Positions 52,483 to 61,175 of a stretch of DNA of 64,000 bases are shown here, in pieces. The DNA lies in the NCBI GenBank assembly GCA_017622495.1, contig JAGAQY010000030.1, positions 34,594-98,593 of the forward strand. The letters run 5' to 3'. This DNA comes from Bacteroidaceae bacterium. GTDB taxonomy: Bacteria > Bacteroidota > Bacteroidia > Bacteroidales > Bacteroidaceae. Every line of letters starts with the position of its first letter. Position 1 is the stretch's first letter. The position numbers were made by a program, and so were the translations under genes. The notes under the pieces were generated by a model. The model was given only the letters and a program-made list of their open reading frames with translations, was not told the origin of the DNA and made no database searches.

Positions 52483-53114
52483 AGGTCCATATTCTGCAAA
52501 TGCCCGTTCTGCCGTTCGGTGATACGTTCCTCAAGGCGGCGCATACCCTCCTCGAGAGAGCGTCCCAGCCCCTTGGCAGACTCTTCCAGCTTGTCGGCAC
52601 GGTCTTCGAGGTAGCGTTCAAACTTGTCGTTGTCGACGGCTGTACCCTCATCGTTCATGATTGCACGTAGGAAGTTGTTGGTCACATACAGGCGTGTCAG
52701 GCGAGGCTTCTCCACACTGTTGTTTACAATCAGCACATAGGCATAGTCCTCGTCATAGTTGTTGACATACACGATGTGGTCGCCCTTCTCAGCGAGCACC
52801 GTATAGGATTCGGGGATAGCCTCCAGTACATTGGCAAAGAAGCGTCCGCGCACGGCACTGCGGCACGAGTCGAGCTTCAGTATCACCACCTCCTCTACAC
52901 CCATCATCACGAGCGTACCGCGCAGCAGCGATGCCCGCTTGCGTCCTTTCGCCAGACCGCTTTCTACCAGGTCGTCAAGTTTGCTGTTGGCATTGATCAC
53001 CTTATACACAGCTCCTCCCTTGTCTTTGTATCGATCCACAAAGCGCTCAAGAGAGTCGGCACTTGCCCATGAGCATACGAGCAGGAGCAAGAAAAGAGAA
53101 ATTGTTTTCTTCAT
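52479..53114 (-). CDS. Exported DUF4252-like protein
   Basis: 211 residues. Signal peptide MKKTISLFLLLLVCSWASA, then a compact alpha/beta domain (about 25-135) with LERFVDRYKDKGGAVYKV and SYTVLAEKGDHIVYVNNYD, which fit DUF4252, a Bacteroidetes family of unknown function. The C-terminal 70 residues are helical and charged (RLEERITERQNG). The stop overlaps the RsmI-like start, so translation is probably coupled. Periplasmic localisation expected. Confidence 0.7.
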   Translation of the reverse strand: MKKTISLFLLLLVCSWASADSLERFVDRYKDKGGAVYKVINANSKLDDLVESGLAKGRKRASLLRGTLVMMGVEEVVILKLDSCRSAVRGRFFANVLEAIPESYTVLAEKGDHIVYVNNYDEDYAYVLIVNNSVEKPRLTRLYVTNNFLRAIMNDEGTAVDNDKFERYLEDRADKLEESAKGLGRSLEEGMRRLEERITERQNGHLQNMDL

Positions 53115-53166
53115 AATTCGTTGTGTTTGTTATCAGAGAATCGCCCAAGCACCGGCATGTCGCATG

Positions 53167-55182
53167 CTATTCGGCAAAACGTTTTATCAGATTATACGCA
53201 CTATACAGTCCCAGTTCGCCCGCCTTGCTGAGGTCGGCCACGCCACGTGCATTCTCTCCAAGGAAGATATAGGTGAGTCCGCGGTTATAGTATGCCTCGG
53301 CCAGGTTGGGTTCGAGCTCTATGGCTTCATTGTAGCTCACGATGGCGGCTCTATAGTCTTTGAGTTGCGACAACACGTTGCCTCTATTATAATAGGTATA
53401 GGCAAAGTCGGGCGCCAGGTCTGCCGCCTTGTTCAGGTCGGCCAGGACGAGTTGGTAGTCGTTGAGGCGTGCATCCACCATGAAGTCCTCTGGCGCCACC
53501 GCCACATGCTGCTCGGCATTACCGTCGGCACGGTCCATCTCCATCTGCTTGTAACGCACCACGGCACGTGCATAGTATGACAGCCACAGGGTGCCGTCGG
53601 TGATGATGGCTTGCGTAAAGTCATTGATTGCCGCCTCCAGATCCTGCACGAGATAGAAGTCGAGTCCGCGTGCAAAGTAGTGTATAGCCTCTTCACTCTC
53701 GGCCATGAACTTGGCCGTCTGGGCGTCGATATCGGCAAAGTGGAATGCAATCTGCTCCTCATCGAGTGCCTGCTCCGATGCCGTCACGAGCAGGGGCAGC
53801 GGCAGCTGTTTGGTGCGCTTGACAGCCTCCAGATAGCGGTGATAATGGATGATATTCCCCACCTCGCTCACCTTATTATAATAGGTAAGGGCAAAGAGCG
53901 GCTGCAGAGACACATATACATTGCGGTTCTGCACCTTGCCCCGATAGGCCGACGAGAACTCATTGTCGCTCACCGCATCATCGGCTACCACGAGCCTGCG
54001 GTATTTCTTGATGTTCTTGTCAGACTCCTTACGTGTATTTCGGTCCTCTTCTTCCTCGTCGCCGGTGCTGCCATTGTTGCCTGTCAGCAGTCTGTTCTGC
54101 TCCTCCATCTGTGCACGCAGCACCACGAACTCGTCCTGCTCGGCCTCCTTCAGGCGTCCCTGTTTACGGCGCACATCGGCACGGCACTGATAGCCATACA
54201 GAAACTTGGGGTACTCGTCAAGCACACGGTCGAGGTCGGCCTCGGCACCCTCAAGGTCACCCGTCTGCATCAGCAGCAAAGCGCGGTTGAATACCGCCAT
54301 CGTATTGTCGGGCTCATACTCTATCACCACGTTGAAGTCCTCGATGGCGCGATTGTCGTCGCCCACCTGAGCACGCAGCAAGCCACGGTTATAGCGTCCG
54401 AGCACATTGTTGGGTTCCAGGTCAAGTGCCAGGTCGTAGTCGCTCATGGCATCGCGCAGTTCCTGACGATGGTAGCGTGTAAGTGCACGATTGATGTAGT
54501 AGCCGCTCTTGGGGGTGAGATGGATGGCATAGGTGAGGTCAGACTCGGCATCCTCGTAGCGTTCTTGCTGCAGATACACGAGTGCACGTGTGGCATACAC
54601 CTCAGAGTCATACTTATTTATCTTCAACGAGGCCTCCAGGTCATCGAGCGCGGCCACCGTATCTTCCTGCTGTATATGTACCTGTGCTCGCATGTTCAAT
54701 GCCGGCGCATAGCCCGGCACGATACGCACTATGGTGTCGAGCACGCCTATCGCCTCATCGTACTCTTTCAGGTTGGCATAGCAGAGAGCCAGGTTGTGCC
54801 ATAGTCCCTCATCTTCGGGGGCATGTACCAATGCCTGGCGATAGTCCTGTATAGCCTCGGCAAACTTGCCTTGGTTTACACGTGCCAGTCCGCGCACCTG
54901 GTAGCAGTCGACCACAAACGGATTGCGCTGAATAGCTTCGGAGCAGTCGGCCTCGGCTCCCGTGAAGTCATCGAGGTAGTACTTGGCCAATCCGCGAAAG
55001 AAATAGGGCTCGTATAGATAGGGCTTGGCATTCACTACCTGGTTGAAGTATTGGATAGAGAGCACATAGTCGCTGAAGTATAGCGCATTCCTCCCGACCC
55101 TCATCATGTGGTCGGTGTTCACCTGCGCCTTAACCACGAAGAGGGCGCAAAGGAGTGGTAGGGCTATGAGAATACGCTTCAT
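53167..55182 (-). CDS. TPR-repeat periplasmic protein
   Basis: 671 residues. A signal peptide (MKRILIALPLLCALFVVKAQ) is followed by about nine TPR units from residues 30-350, with recurring patterns such as YFRGLAKYYLDDFTGAEADC and YNRGLLRAQVGDDNRAIEDF. A second group lies at about 500-660. The middle section (about 360-490) is charged and partly low-complexity, with RNTRKESDKNIKKYRRLVV. TPR proteins usually scaffold other proteins; no partner is evident. Precedes the DUF4252/RsmI-like pair with a 52-base gap. Confidence 0.85.
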   Translation of the reverse strand: MKRILIALPLLCALFVVKAQVNTDHMMRVGRNALYFSDYVLSIQYFNQVVNAKPYLYEPYFFRGLAKYYLDDFTGAEADCSEAIQRNPFVVDCYQVRGLARVNQGKFAEAIQDYRQALVHAPEDEGLWHNLALCYANLKEYDEAIGVLDTIVRIVPGYAPALNMRAQVHIQQEDTVAALDDLEASLKINKYDSEVYATRALVYLQQERYEDAESDLTYAIHLTPKSGYYINRALTRYHRQELRDAMSDYDLALDLEPNNVLGRYNRGLLRAQVGDDNRAIEDFNVVIEYEPDNTMAVFNRALLLMQTGDLEGAEADLDRVLDEYPKFLYGYQCRADVRRKQGRLKEAEQDEFVVLRAQMEEQNRLLTGNNGSTGDEEEEDRNTRKESDKNIKKYRRLVVADDAVSDNEFSSAYRGKVQNRNVYVSLQPLFALTYYNKVSEVGNIIHYHRYLEAVKRTKQLPLPLLVTASEQALDEEQIAFHFADIDAQTAKFMAESEEAIHYFARGLDFYLVQDLEAAINDFTQAIITDGTLWLSYYARAVVRYKQMEMDRADGNAEQHVAVAPEDFMVDARLNDYQLVLADLNKAADLAPDFAYTYYNRGNVLSQLKDYRAAIVSYNEAIELEPNLAEAYYNRGLTYIFLGENARGVADLSKAGELGLYSAYNLIKRFAE

Positions 55183-55253
55183 TATTGTCTATGGTCTACG
55201 GTCAAGGCTCGTGCAAACGAGCGAGAGTCAAACCTGTTTGACTAACGGTCAAC

Positions 55254-55278
55254 AGTGAATTGTCAATTGTCAATTGCC
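55254..55278. repeat. GAATTGTCAATTGTCAATTG repeat
   Basis: Short CAATTG-type repeat between the TPR protein gene and def, related to the larger copies at 5547-5660 and 55842-55890. Confidence 0.75.
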
Positions 55279-55284
55279 AGAAGT

Positions 55285-55842
55285 TTACTTCTTGGCCACC
55301 TTCACCTTATAGTCGCAACGCACCTTACCGGCAATGAGGGCATTGAACTTGCCACGGTTCATCTGACGGCGCAGCGGTGATATGCGGTCGGTAAAGACCT
55401 TGCCTTCGAGGTGGTCAAACTCATGCTGTACCACGCGGGCCAGGAATCCGTCGACCCACTCGTCGTGCTCCACGAAGTCCTCGTCAACATACTGTATGCG
55501 CACCTTCTCGGCACGGGGCACCTTCTCGTGTATGCCGGGCAGGCTGAGACATCCCTCGTCCATCAGGATAGTTTCGCCCTCCGCCTCCACGATATAGCCA
55601 TTGATGAAGGCACGCTTGAAGTCGGCATACTCGGGATAATCCTCTGCCAGCGGACGAAGGTCCACAATGACCACACGGATAGGGAGTCCTATCTGAGGAG
55701 CAGCGAGGCCTACACCATCGGCACGCTCATTGGTCTCAAACATATTTTGTATCAGTTCTTTCAGCTCGGGATAATCGGCATCTATATCCTCGGCTACTTT
55801 TCTCAGTACGGGTTGTCCGTAGGTGTAAATGGGAAGTATCAT
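55285..55842 (-). CDS. def: Peptide deformylase
   Basis: 185 residues, full length. Removes the N-formyl group from nascent proteins. All three class motifs are present: [11 protein letters not shown] (about 43-53), EGCLSLPG (about 96) and QHEFDHLEG (about 139), giving the Cys and two His metal ligands. The start [15 protein letters not shown] is typical. It follows ruvX in the same direction with a gap of about 50 bases filled by a GAATT repeat, and may share a transcript. Confidence 0.97.
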   Translation of the reverse strand: MILPIYTYGQPVLRKVAEDIDADYPELKELIQNMFETNERADGVGLAAPQIGLPIRVVIVDLRPLAEDYPEYADFKRAFINGYIVEAEGETILMDEGCLSLPGIHEKVPRAEKVRIQYVDEDFVEHDEWVDGFLARVVQHEFDHLEGKVFTDRISPLRRQMNRGKFNALIAGKVRCDYKVKVAKK

Positions 55843-55890
55843 TGTGAATTGTCAATTGTGAATTGTGAATTGTCAATTGTCCATTGTCCA
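55842..55890. repeat. GAATTGTCAATTG / GTCCATT repeat between ruvX and def
   Basis: Units GTGAATTGTCAATTGTGAATT and TGTCCATTGTCCATT. Same family as the other CAATTG repeats of the window. Confidence 0.85.
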
Positions 55891-55892
55891 TT

Positions 55893-56312
55893 CTAAAACC
55901 TTTTCCTGCTGTCCATATAGCTTTGCAGTATGATGGTGGCACTGATTTCGTCTACCAGTTCTTTGCGCTGGCGGTCTTTCTTCTTCAGCCCGGCATCGAT
56001 CATTGCCTGATGTGCCAGCACCGAGGTGAACCGTTCGTCGACATACTCCACGGGGATTTGTGGGAGCACCTTGCGCAGACGGTTCACGAAGGGGGTTATC
56101 CGCACCATATTCTCCGATGGTTGCCCGGACATCTGCTTGGGCAGTCCCACCACGATACGCTCTACGGGCTCGCGCTTCACATAGTCGAGGATATAGTCCA
56201 TCAGCGTATGTGTAGGCACCGTGGCGAGTCCACCGGGGATGATCTGCAACACGTCGGTCACAGCCAGCCCAGTACGTTTCTTTCCGTAGTCTATAGCAAG
56301 TATACGTCCCAT
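55893..56312 (-). CDS. ruvX: Putative pre-16S rRNA nuclease / Holliday junction resolvase-like YqgF
   Basis: 139 residues from the ATG at 56312; an upstream in-frame ATG would add a Cys/Phe-rich tail with no homology. RNase H-like fold with the catalytic Asp in AIDYGKKRTGLAVTD (about 6-20), VGLPKQMSGQ (about 61), VDERFTS and DEISATIILQ near the C-terminus. The family is linked to 16S rRNA 5' processing. Precedes def. Confidence 0.93.
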   Translation of the reverse strand: MGRILAIDYGKKRTGLAVTDVLQIIPGGLATVPTHTLMDYILDYVKREPVERIVVGLPKQMSGQPSENMVRITPFVNRLRKVLPQIPVEYVDERFTSVLAHQAMIDAGLKKKDRQRKELVDEISATIILQSYMDSRKRF

Positions 56313-56425
56313 AGTGAGCACAAAGATACAGCAATAATAGCTAACAAAGGCGAAAAAGATTCTAAAAATCCATAACAAAGGGCGACCTCATGGGGCCACC
56401 CTTCATCTATGGTCAGGTACAAGGA

Positions 56426-56911
56426 TTACTTGTTCAGAAGGATCCAAGAGCCCTGGAAGTCGGTGCGGGAGGGATACTTCTCCTTGAAGGTCTCTCGAGC
56501 CTGGGCTGCCTCTGCCTTGGTGTCATACGAACCGATGATGACGCGGAACATGTTCTTCTGCATGTTCTTCACGATACCGGCCTGATAGCCCTCTGCTATG
56601 AGGAACTCCTTCAATCCCTGTGCATTGGCCTGGAGACTGAAGCTGCCGCATACCACGCTATAGGGTTTCAGTGTACCACTTACCGACACTGCCGACACCT
56701 GTTCCTGGCGGACGGGGGCTGAGTCATAGTCATTTGACTTCACGGGTGTAGTGGCCACGGGGGTCACCTGCATGGGGGCATTTACCTGTACCTGGGCACT
56801 TTCCTGAGCCTTAGCCTTCTCATAAGCTTGCTTATAGGCACTCTCCTTGGTCTTACATGAAGCCATCACGAGCAATACGCTCAACAATCCAAATAATACG
56901 CTCTTTTTCAT
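56426..56911 (-). CDS. SPOR-domain lipoprotein
   Basis: 161 residues from the ATG at 56911. Lipobox LVMASC, then a spacer rich in Lys, Ala, Gln and Pro (about 20-80), and a C-terminal SPOR domain (about 88-158: VVCGSFSLQANAQGLKEFL, VIIGSYDTKAEAAQARE). The domain binds denuded glycan strands of peptidoglycan, often at division sites. Anchored in the envelope. Its own promoter lies at 56985-56954. Confidence 0.9.
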   Translation of the reverse strand: MKKSVLFGLLSVLLVMASCKTKESAYKQAYEKAKAQESAQVQVNAPMQVTPVATTPVKSNDYDSAPVRQEQVSAVSVSGTLKPYSVVCGSFSLQANAQGLKEFLIAEGYQAGIVKNMQKNMFRVIIGSYDTKAEAAQARETFKEKYPSRTDFQGSWILLNK

Positions 56912-56953
56912 TTTGTATTTTGTTATTGGTTGATATATTCTTACTTTAAAGTG

Positions 56954-56985
56954 CAAAGATAGTGAAAGACTATAAGATTAACAAA
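56954..56985 (-). promoter_or_regulatory. Promoter of the SPOR lipoprotein gene
   Basis: On the minus strand: TTTG (56985-56982), 20 bases, TATCTTTG (56961-56954). 43 bases upstream of the ATG at 56911. Confidence 0.85.
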
Positions 56986-57021
56986 AATAACGGGTTGTTT
57001 TAACATTTCAGAACACATATC

Positions 57022-57984
57022 TCACACAAACACCTCGAGCAGCGTAGCCTTCCCTTTGGGGAATATGGTCACCGCATCGGTATGGGCGGGCACCAGCACC
57101 GTCTCGCATGAGCGGATATCCACCGCGCTGCCATCAGAGGCTACCAGCGAGGCCTCCCCCTCCACACACATGTATATGACGAAGGAGTCCAGCTCCGAGT
57201 AGTCACACTCCATAGGCTCGGTGAGTTCATACAACGATGTACTGAAGCAGGGGCAATCTACCAAGGACACCGGCTCGTTGAGTTTGTGCCGGTAGCGTGT
57301 CTTGTAGTCCTTCTCCACCCTGTAGTCGATGGCATCCCTCGCCAGCTCGGTATGGAGCTCACGCGCATTGCCCTCGCTGTCGCGGCGGTCATAGTCATAG
57401 ATGCGGTAAGTGATGTCACTGGCCTCCTGTATCTCGGCTATCAGGCATCCCGCGCCTATGCAGTGCACCCTGCCAGCAGGCAAGAAGAACACGTCGCCCG
57501 CGCTCACCCTCTCGTAGTGCAGCGCATCCACGATGGTGCCTCGGGCCACCCGGCTGAGGTAGTCGTCCTCGGTCATCTCGCGCGACCATCCCGAGCACAG
57601 CCGCGCGCCTTCTGCCGCGTCTACCACATACCACATCTCGCTCTTTCCTCGTGTGCCGTGGCGCTGCAGGGCCAGTGCGTCGTCGGGGTGTACCTGTACC
57701 GAGAGGTCCTGATGGGCATCGATAAACTTGACCAGCAGCGGGAAGTCGGTCCCATACCTGCGGTAGCTCTCCTTTCCCACCAGGCGGTCGCGGTGACGCT
57801 CTATCAGCTCCACCAAGGTGGTGCCCTTCTCGGGTCCTTCGGCCACTATCGACACATTGCCGGGCATGCCCGATACCTCCCAGCTCTCGCCCACATGGTG
57901 CATGTGGGTGGCCAGCTGCTTGTCGGCGACGATACGGCTGCCGCCCCATATCACCTGCTTCAGTATTGGTTCAAACTTATACAT
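57022..57984 (-). CDS. manA: Mannose-6-phosphate isomerase, class I-like
   Basis: 320 residues. Interconverts fructose-6-phosphate and mannose-6-phosphate, feeding GDP-mannose and glycan synthesis. Cupin metal ligands fit SVQVHPDDALA (about 94-104) and VHCIGAGCLIAEIQEASD (about 174-191), with IYDYDR following. This is the shorter bacterial form (about 320 residues). Transcribed left from a TACCTTTG box at 58030-58023, divergent from the fructose-bisphosphatase gene. Confidence 0.92.
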   Translation of the reverse strand: MYKFEPILKQVIWGGSRIVADKQLATHMHHVGESWEVSGMPGNVSIVAEGPEKGTTLVELIERHRDRLVGKESYRRYGTDFPLLVKFIDAHQDLSVQVHPDDALALQRHGTRGKSEMWYVVDAAEGARLCSGWSREMTEDDYLSRVARGTIVDALHYERVSAGDVFFLPAGRVHCIGAGCLIAEIQEASDITYRIYDYDRRDSEGNARELHTELARDAIDYRVEKDYKTRYRHKLNEPVSLVDCPCFSTSLYELTEPMECDYSELDSFVIYMCVEGEASLVASDGSAVDIRSCETVLVPAHTDAVTIFPKGKATLLEVFV

Positions 57985-58022
57985 CTTATTTACCTTATTA
58001 ACGTTATCCTTAAAATACGATG

Positions 58023-58030
58023 CAAAGGTA
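58023..58030 (-). promoter_or_regulatory. -7 box of manA
   Basis: The minus strand reads TACCTTTG, 39 bases upstream of the manA ATG. No TTTG at the ideal -33 position. Confidence 0.5.
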
Positions 58031-58070
58031 ACAACAATCTTAACGAAAAAGAAACATTCACATGATATAA

Positions 58071-58096
58071 TTTGTCATAAAAAATGATTACCTTTG
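58071..58096 (+). promoter_or_regulatory. -7 box of the class III fructose-bisphosphatase gene
   Basis: TACCTTTG at 58089-58096, with a TTTG at 58071-58074 only 14 bases upstream. Its position inside codons 2-5 of the frame opened at 58084 argues that the real start is the ATG at 58123. Confidence 0.55.
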
Positions 58097-58122
58097 TCAA
58101 GAGATACCAAAAAGATGACGTT

Positions 58123-60120
58123 ATGAGCGATCAGACATATACCCCCGAAGAGATACAGCAGGATCTCAACTACCTGCAGCTGCTCTCGCGCAGTTTCCGC
58201 AACGCAGCCGAGGCCAGCACCGAGATTATCAACCTCGAGGCCATCCTGGGCCTGCCCAAGAGCACCGAGCACTTCCTGGCCGACATACACGGCGAGCACG
58301 AGGCCTTCCAGCATGTGCTCAAGAATGCGTCGGGTGACATCAAGCGCAAGGTGCGCGAGGTGCTGAGCGACGAGCTGAGCGACAAGGAGATACGCACCCT
58401 CTGCACCCTCATCTACTACCCTGCCGAGAAGCTGCAGCTGCTCAAGGCCGAGATGGAGGGTCACGACATGCACGACTGGTATGCCCTCACCCTGCGCCGC
58501 CTCATCTCGGTGTGTCAGAACATCTCGTCCAAGTATACCCGATCCAAGGTGCGCAAGGAACTGCCCAAGGAGTTCTCCTACATCATCCAGGAGCTGCTCC
58601 ACGAGTCCACCGGCATGACCAACAAGAACCGCTACGTCAAGGGCATCATCGAAGCCATCATCAGCACCGGCCAGGCCGACCACTTCATCGTGGCCATCAG
58701 CAACCTCATACAGCGCCTGGCTGTAGACCGTCTGCATATCGTGGGCGACCTCTTCGACCGCGGCACGGGCTCGCACCTCGTGATGGATGCCCTGTGCCAG
58801 TACCAGAACTTCGACGTGCAGTTTGGCAACCACGACGTGCTGTGGATAGGTGCTGCCGCGGGCAACCGTGCCTGCATGGCCAATGTACTGCGCCTGTGCA
58901 TGCGCTACGGCAACCTCTCGGTGCTCGAAGACGGCTACGGCATCAACCTCCTGCACCTGGCCATCTTTGCCATGGAGATATACAAGGACGACCCCTGCGA
59001 GGAGTTCGGCCCGAAGCTCGAGGACAATGTCACCTGCAGCGACAAGACCCGCCGCCTCATAGCCCAGATGCACAAGGCCGTGAGCGTGCTCCAGTTTAAG
59101 CTCGAGGCCGAGATCATACGCCGCCACCCCGAGTACGGGATGGACGACCGCCTCCTGCTCCACAAGATCGACTACGACAAGGGCATCTGTACCATCGGCG
59201 GCAAGCGCTACTCGATGCGCGAGTGCTATTTCCCCACCATCGACCCTGCCGACCCCTACCGCCTCAGCGTGGAGGAGAGCGAGGTCATAGAGCGGCTCGC
59301 CCACTCCTTCACCACCAGCGAGAAGCTGCAACGCCACATCCGCTGCCTGCTCGACCACGGCAGCATGTACCTCGTATACAACGGCAACCTGCTCTTCCAC
59401 GCATCCATCCCCATGAATGCCGACGGCACCCTCAAGGAAGTGTACCTCCACGACGGGCTCTACAAGGGCCGTGCGCTGCTCGACAAGGTAGACAGCCTCA
59501 TCCGTGCCGCCCACTCGACCGATACCGACGAGGCGTTGCGCCAGTTCTCCGTAGACTACCTGTGGTATCTCTGGTGCGGCAAGGACGCCCCCACCTTCGA
59601 CAAAGACCGCATGGCCACCTTCGAGCGCTACTTCCTCAAGGACAAGGCCGTGATGAAGGAGACCAAGGGCCACTACTACACCCTGCGCAACGAGGACAGC
59701 ACCGTAGACCTCCTGCTCAGCGAGTTCGGCGTAGAGGGTGACCACCGCCACATCATCAACGGCCACATTCCCGTGAAGACCCTCAAGGGCGAGAATCCCA
59801 TGAAGGCCGGTGGCCGCCTCCTGGTCATCGACGGCGGGTTCTCCAAGCCCTACCAGTCCACCACCGGCATTGCCGGCTACACCCTCGTGTACCACTCGCG
59901 CGGCATGTCGCTCGTAGAGCACCAGCCCTTCACCTCCACCGAAGAGGCCATACGCAACGGTTCCGACATCAAGAGTACCCGCCACCTGGTGGAGAAGCTC
60001 ACCGAGCGTATCCACGTGAGCGACACCGACAAGGGGCGCGACATACGCCGCCGCATCGACTCGCTGCGAAAGTTGCTCTACGCCTACCGCCAGGGACTCA
60101 TCCGAGAGATGCTGAGATGA
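58123..60120 (+). CDS. fbp: Fructose-1,6-bisphosphatase, class III
   Basis: 665 residues from the ATG at 58123. An ATG at 58084 is rejected because a promoter box covers it. Hydrolyses fructose-1,6-bisphosphate in gluconeogenesis. This is the large Firmicutes/Bacteroidetes form with a calcineurin-like metal site: GDLFDRGTGSH (about 207-217) and FGNHDVLWIGAAAGN (about 231-245). Later blocks include GNLLFHASIP and NGHIPVKTLKGENP, and the C-terminus holds VIDGGFSKPYQS. No other gluconeogenic gene is adjacent; manA is divergent. GC-rich codons. Confidence 0.94.
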   Translation: MSDQTYTPEEIQQDLNYLQLLSRSFRNAAEASTEIINLEAILGLPKSTEHFLADIHGEHEAFQHVLKNASGDIKRKVREVLSDELSDKEIRTLCTLIYYPAEKLQLLKAEMEGHDMHDWYALTLRRLISVCQNISSKYTRSKVRKELPKEFSYIIQELLHESTGMTNKNRYVKGIIEAIISTGQADHFIVAISNLIQRLAVDRLHIVGDLFDRGTGSHLVMDALCQYQNFDVQFGNHDVLWIGAAAGNRACMANVLRLCMRYGNLSVLEDGYGINLLHLAIFAMEIYKDDPCEEFGPKLEDNVTCSDKTRRLIAQMHKAVSVLQFKLEAEIIRRHPEYGMDDRLLLHKIDYDKGICTIGGKRYSMRECYFPTIDPADPYRLSVEESEVIERLAHSFTTSEKLQRHIRCLLDHGSMYLVYNGNLLFHASIPMNADGTLKEVYLHDGLYKGRALLDKVDSLIRAAHSTDTDEALRQFSVDYLWYLWCGKDAPTFDKDRMATFERYFLKDKAVMKETKGHYYTLRNEDSTVDLLLSEFGVEGDHRHIINGHIPVKTLKGENPMKAGGRLLVIDGGFSKPYQSTTGIAGYTLVYHSRGMSLVEHQPFTSTEEAIRNGSDIKSTRHLVEKLTERIHVSDTDKGRDIRRRIDSLRKLLYAYRQGLIREMLR

Positions 60121-60420
60121 GTTGCGAGTTTTTTAAGTTGAGAGTTAATGGTGAGAGGAACGAATATATCAAGTTTTAACTTTTAATTCTCAATTTTCAA
60201 ACTGAGCCTATAGAAACAGCCTACGCCAAACAAGCTAATAAATCTCTGTTTGTTAGCGCAATTACGCTTTTTAAAGAAAATGTTGCGCTTTTGTTGCGCC
60301 CTTTCCTTGCTACAAGAAAGTTTATATATACCTTTGTGGCTGGATAATATTGTTGGCAGATAATTGTCATGCATATCTTGAACGTTTAGCACAAATCGTA
60401 TTAAAAGAGCTTCACATAGT
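60121..60420. other. 300-base intergenic region with a promoter for the following operon
   Basis: A promoter is visible at 60306-60336 (CTTG, 19 bases, TACCTTTG at 60329-60336). Weak inverse sequences TTGAGAGTTAA/TTAATTCTCAA (about 60140 and 60184) could end the fbp transcript. GTTGCGC motifs recur at 60281 and 60293. No gene seen. Confidence 0.6.
60306..60336 (+). promoter_or_regulatory. Promoter of the 60.4-62.2 kb genes
   Basis: CTTG (60306-60309), 19-base spacer, TACCTTTG (60329-60336). The first ATG is at 60421, giving a leader of about 78 bases. Confidence 0.7.
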
Positions 60421-61155
60421 ATGAGAGTAAAGTATATATCCGAACGGGTGGAAGCAATACCCGAGAAGTTACTGCAGTACTCGATTGAGACCTGGGCATT
60501 GACTCCGGGTAACGAATATGTAGTGTTTGCTCTATGCACAATGTGTGGCGAGCCATGGTATCTCTTGTGTGATGACTATTACCGGGCCGACTGCATTGAC
60601 TCATTCCCCCGCTACTATCCAGCTATGCTGTTTGATGTCGTTGATGCTACCCACTCCAAGTATTGGGTGGAATATCAGAGGATAGATGAATATGTAGATG
60701 CTAAGCCAGAGGTTACCGACTATTCTTTTCCTGAATTCGCTCAAGATCCCTATTTCTATGGCGAGCTATTAGAAGCATGCGATGAGAATTATTCTAAAGT
60801 TTTCAATCGCTACAAACTGCTGATGGAGACGGAGGCATGGAATGGCTATCCTACGGCAACGCTTGGACAGAAGTTGAAGATAGCGGCCTTGCCCGATGAG
60901 GAATTGCACGAGATACACACTCACTGCACGGCCAATCGCGAAGAGGTGGAGGCATCGTCACGTTGCGCATGCTTTTATTGCCAGGAGGTTTTTCGCGCGA
61001 CAGAGGTGAAGGATTATATAGTAGAGCCTTCCATGGATTATAAAGAAACTGCGCTTTGCCCACGTTGTGGTGCTGATACCATACTGGGGGATGCTGCAGT
61101 AATACCTTTCTATAAGGAATTGATAGAGAAACTGCATCGACATTATTTTGAATAG
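60421..61155 (+). CDS. Uncharacterised protein with C-terminal zinc-ribbon
   Basis: 244 residues, no signal peptide. The C-terminal 50 residues carry two cysteine pairs (CACFYC and CPRCGADTILGDAAV), a zinc-ribbon pattern I have seen in many short cytoplasmic proteins of unknown role. The N-terminal 170 residues are acidic, with many Tyr/Trp, and have no recognised domain; their composition is reminiscent of immunity proteins of polymorphic toxins, which is speculative. First gene of a rightward group with the lipoprotein at 61176 (20-base gap). Confidence 0.55.
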   Translation: MRVKYISERVEAIPEKLLQYSIETWALTPGNEYVVFALCTMCGEPWYLLCDDYYRADCIDSFPRYYPAMLFDVVDATHSKYWVEYQRIDEYVDAKPEVTDYSFPEFAQDPYFYGELLEACDENYSKVFNRYKLLMETEAWNGYPTATLGQKLKIAALPDEELHEIHTHCTANREEVEASSRCACFYCQEVFRATEVKDYIVEPSMDYKETALCPRCGADTILGDAAVIPFYKELIEKLHRHYFE

Positions 61156-61175
61156 GACATTTATAACGATTAATC

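Noticed and set aside
58075..60015. 646-codon minus-strand frame opposite fbp
   Set aside because: Antisense shadow of the GC-rich fbp gene; composition dominated by Val, Gly, Ala and Leu, with no domain.
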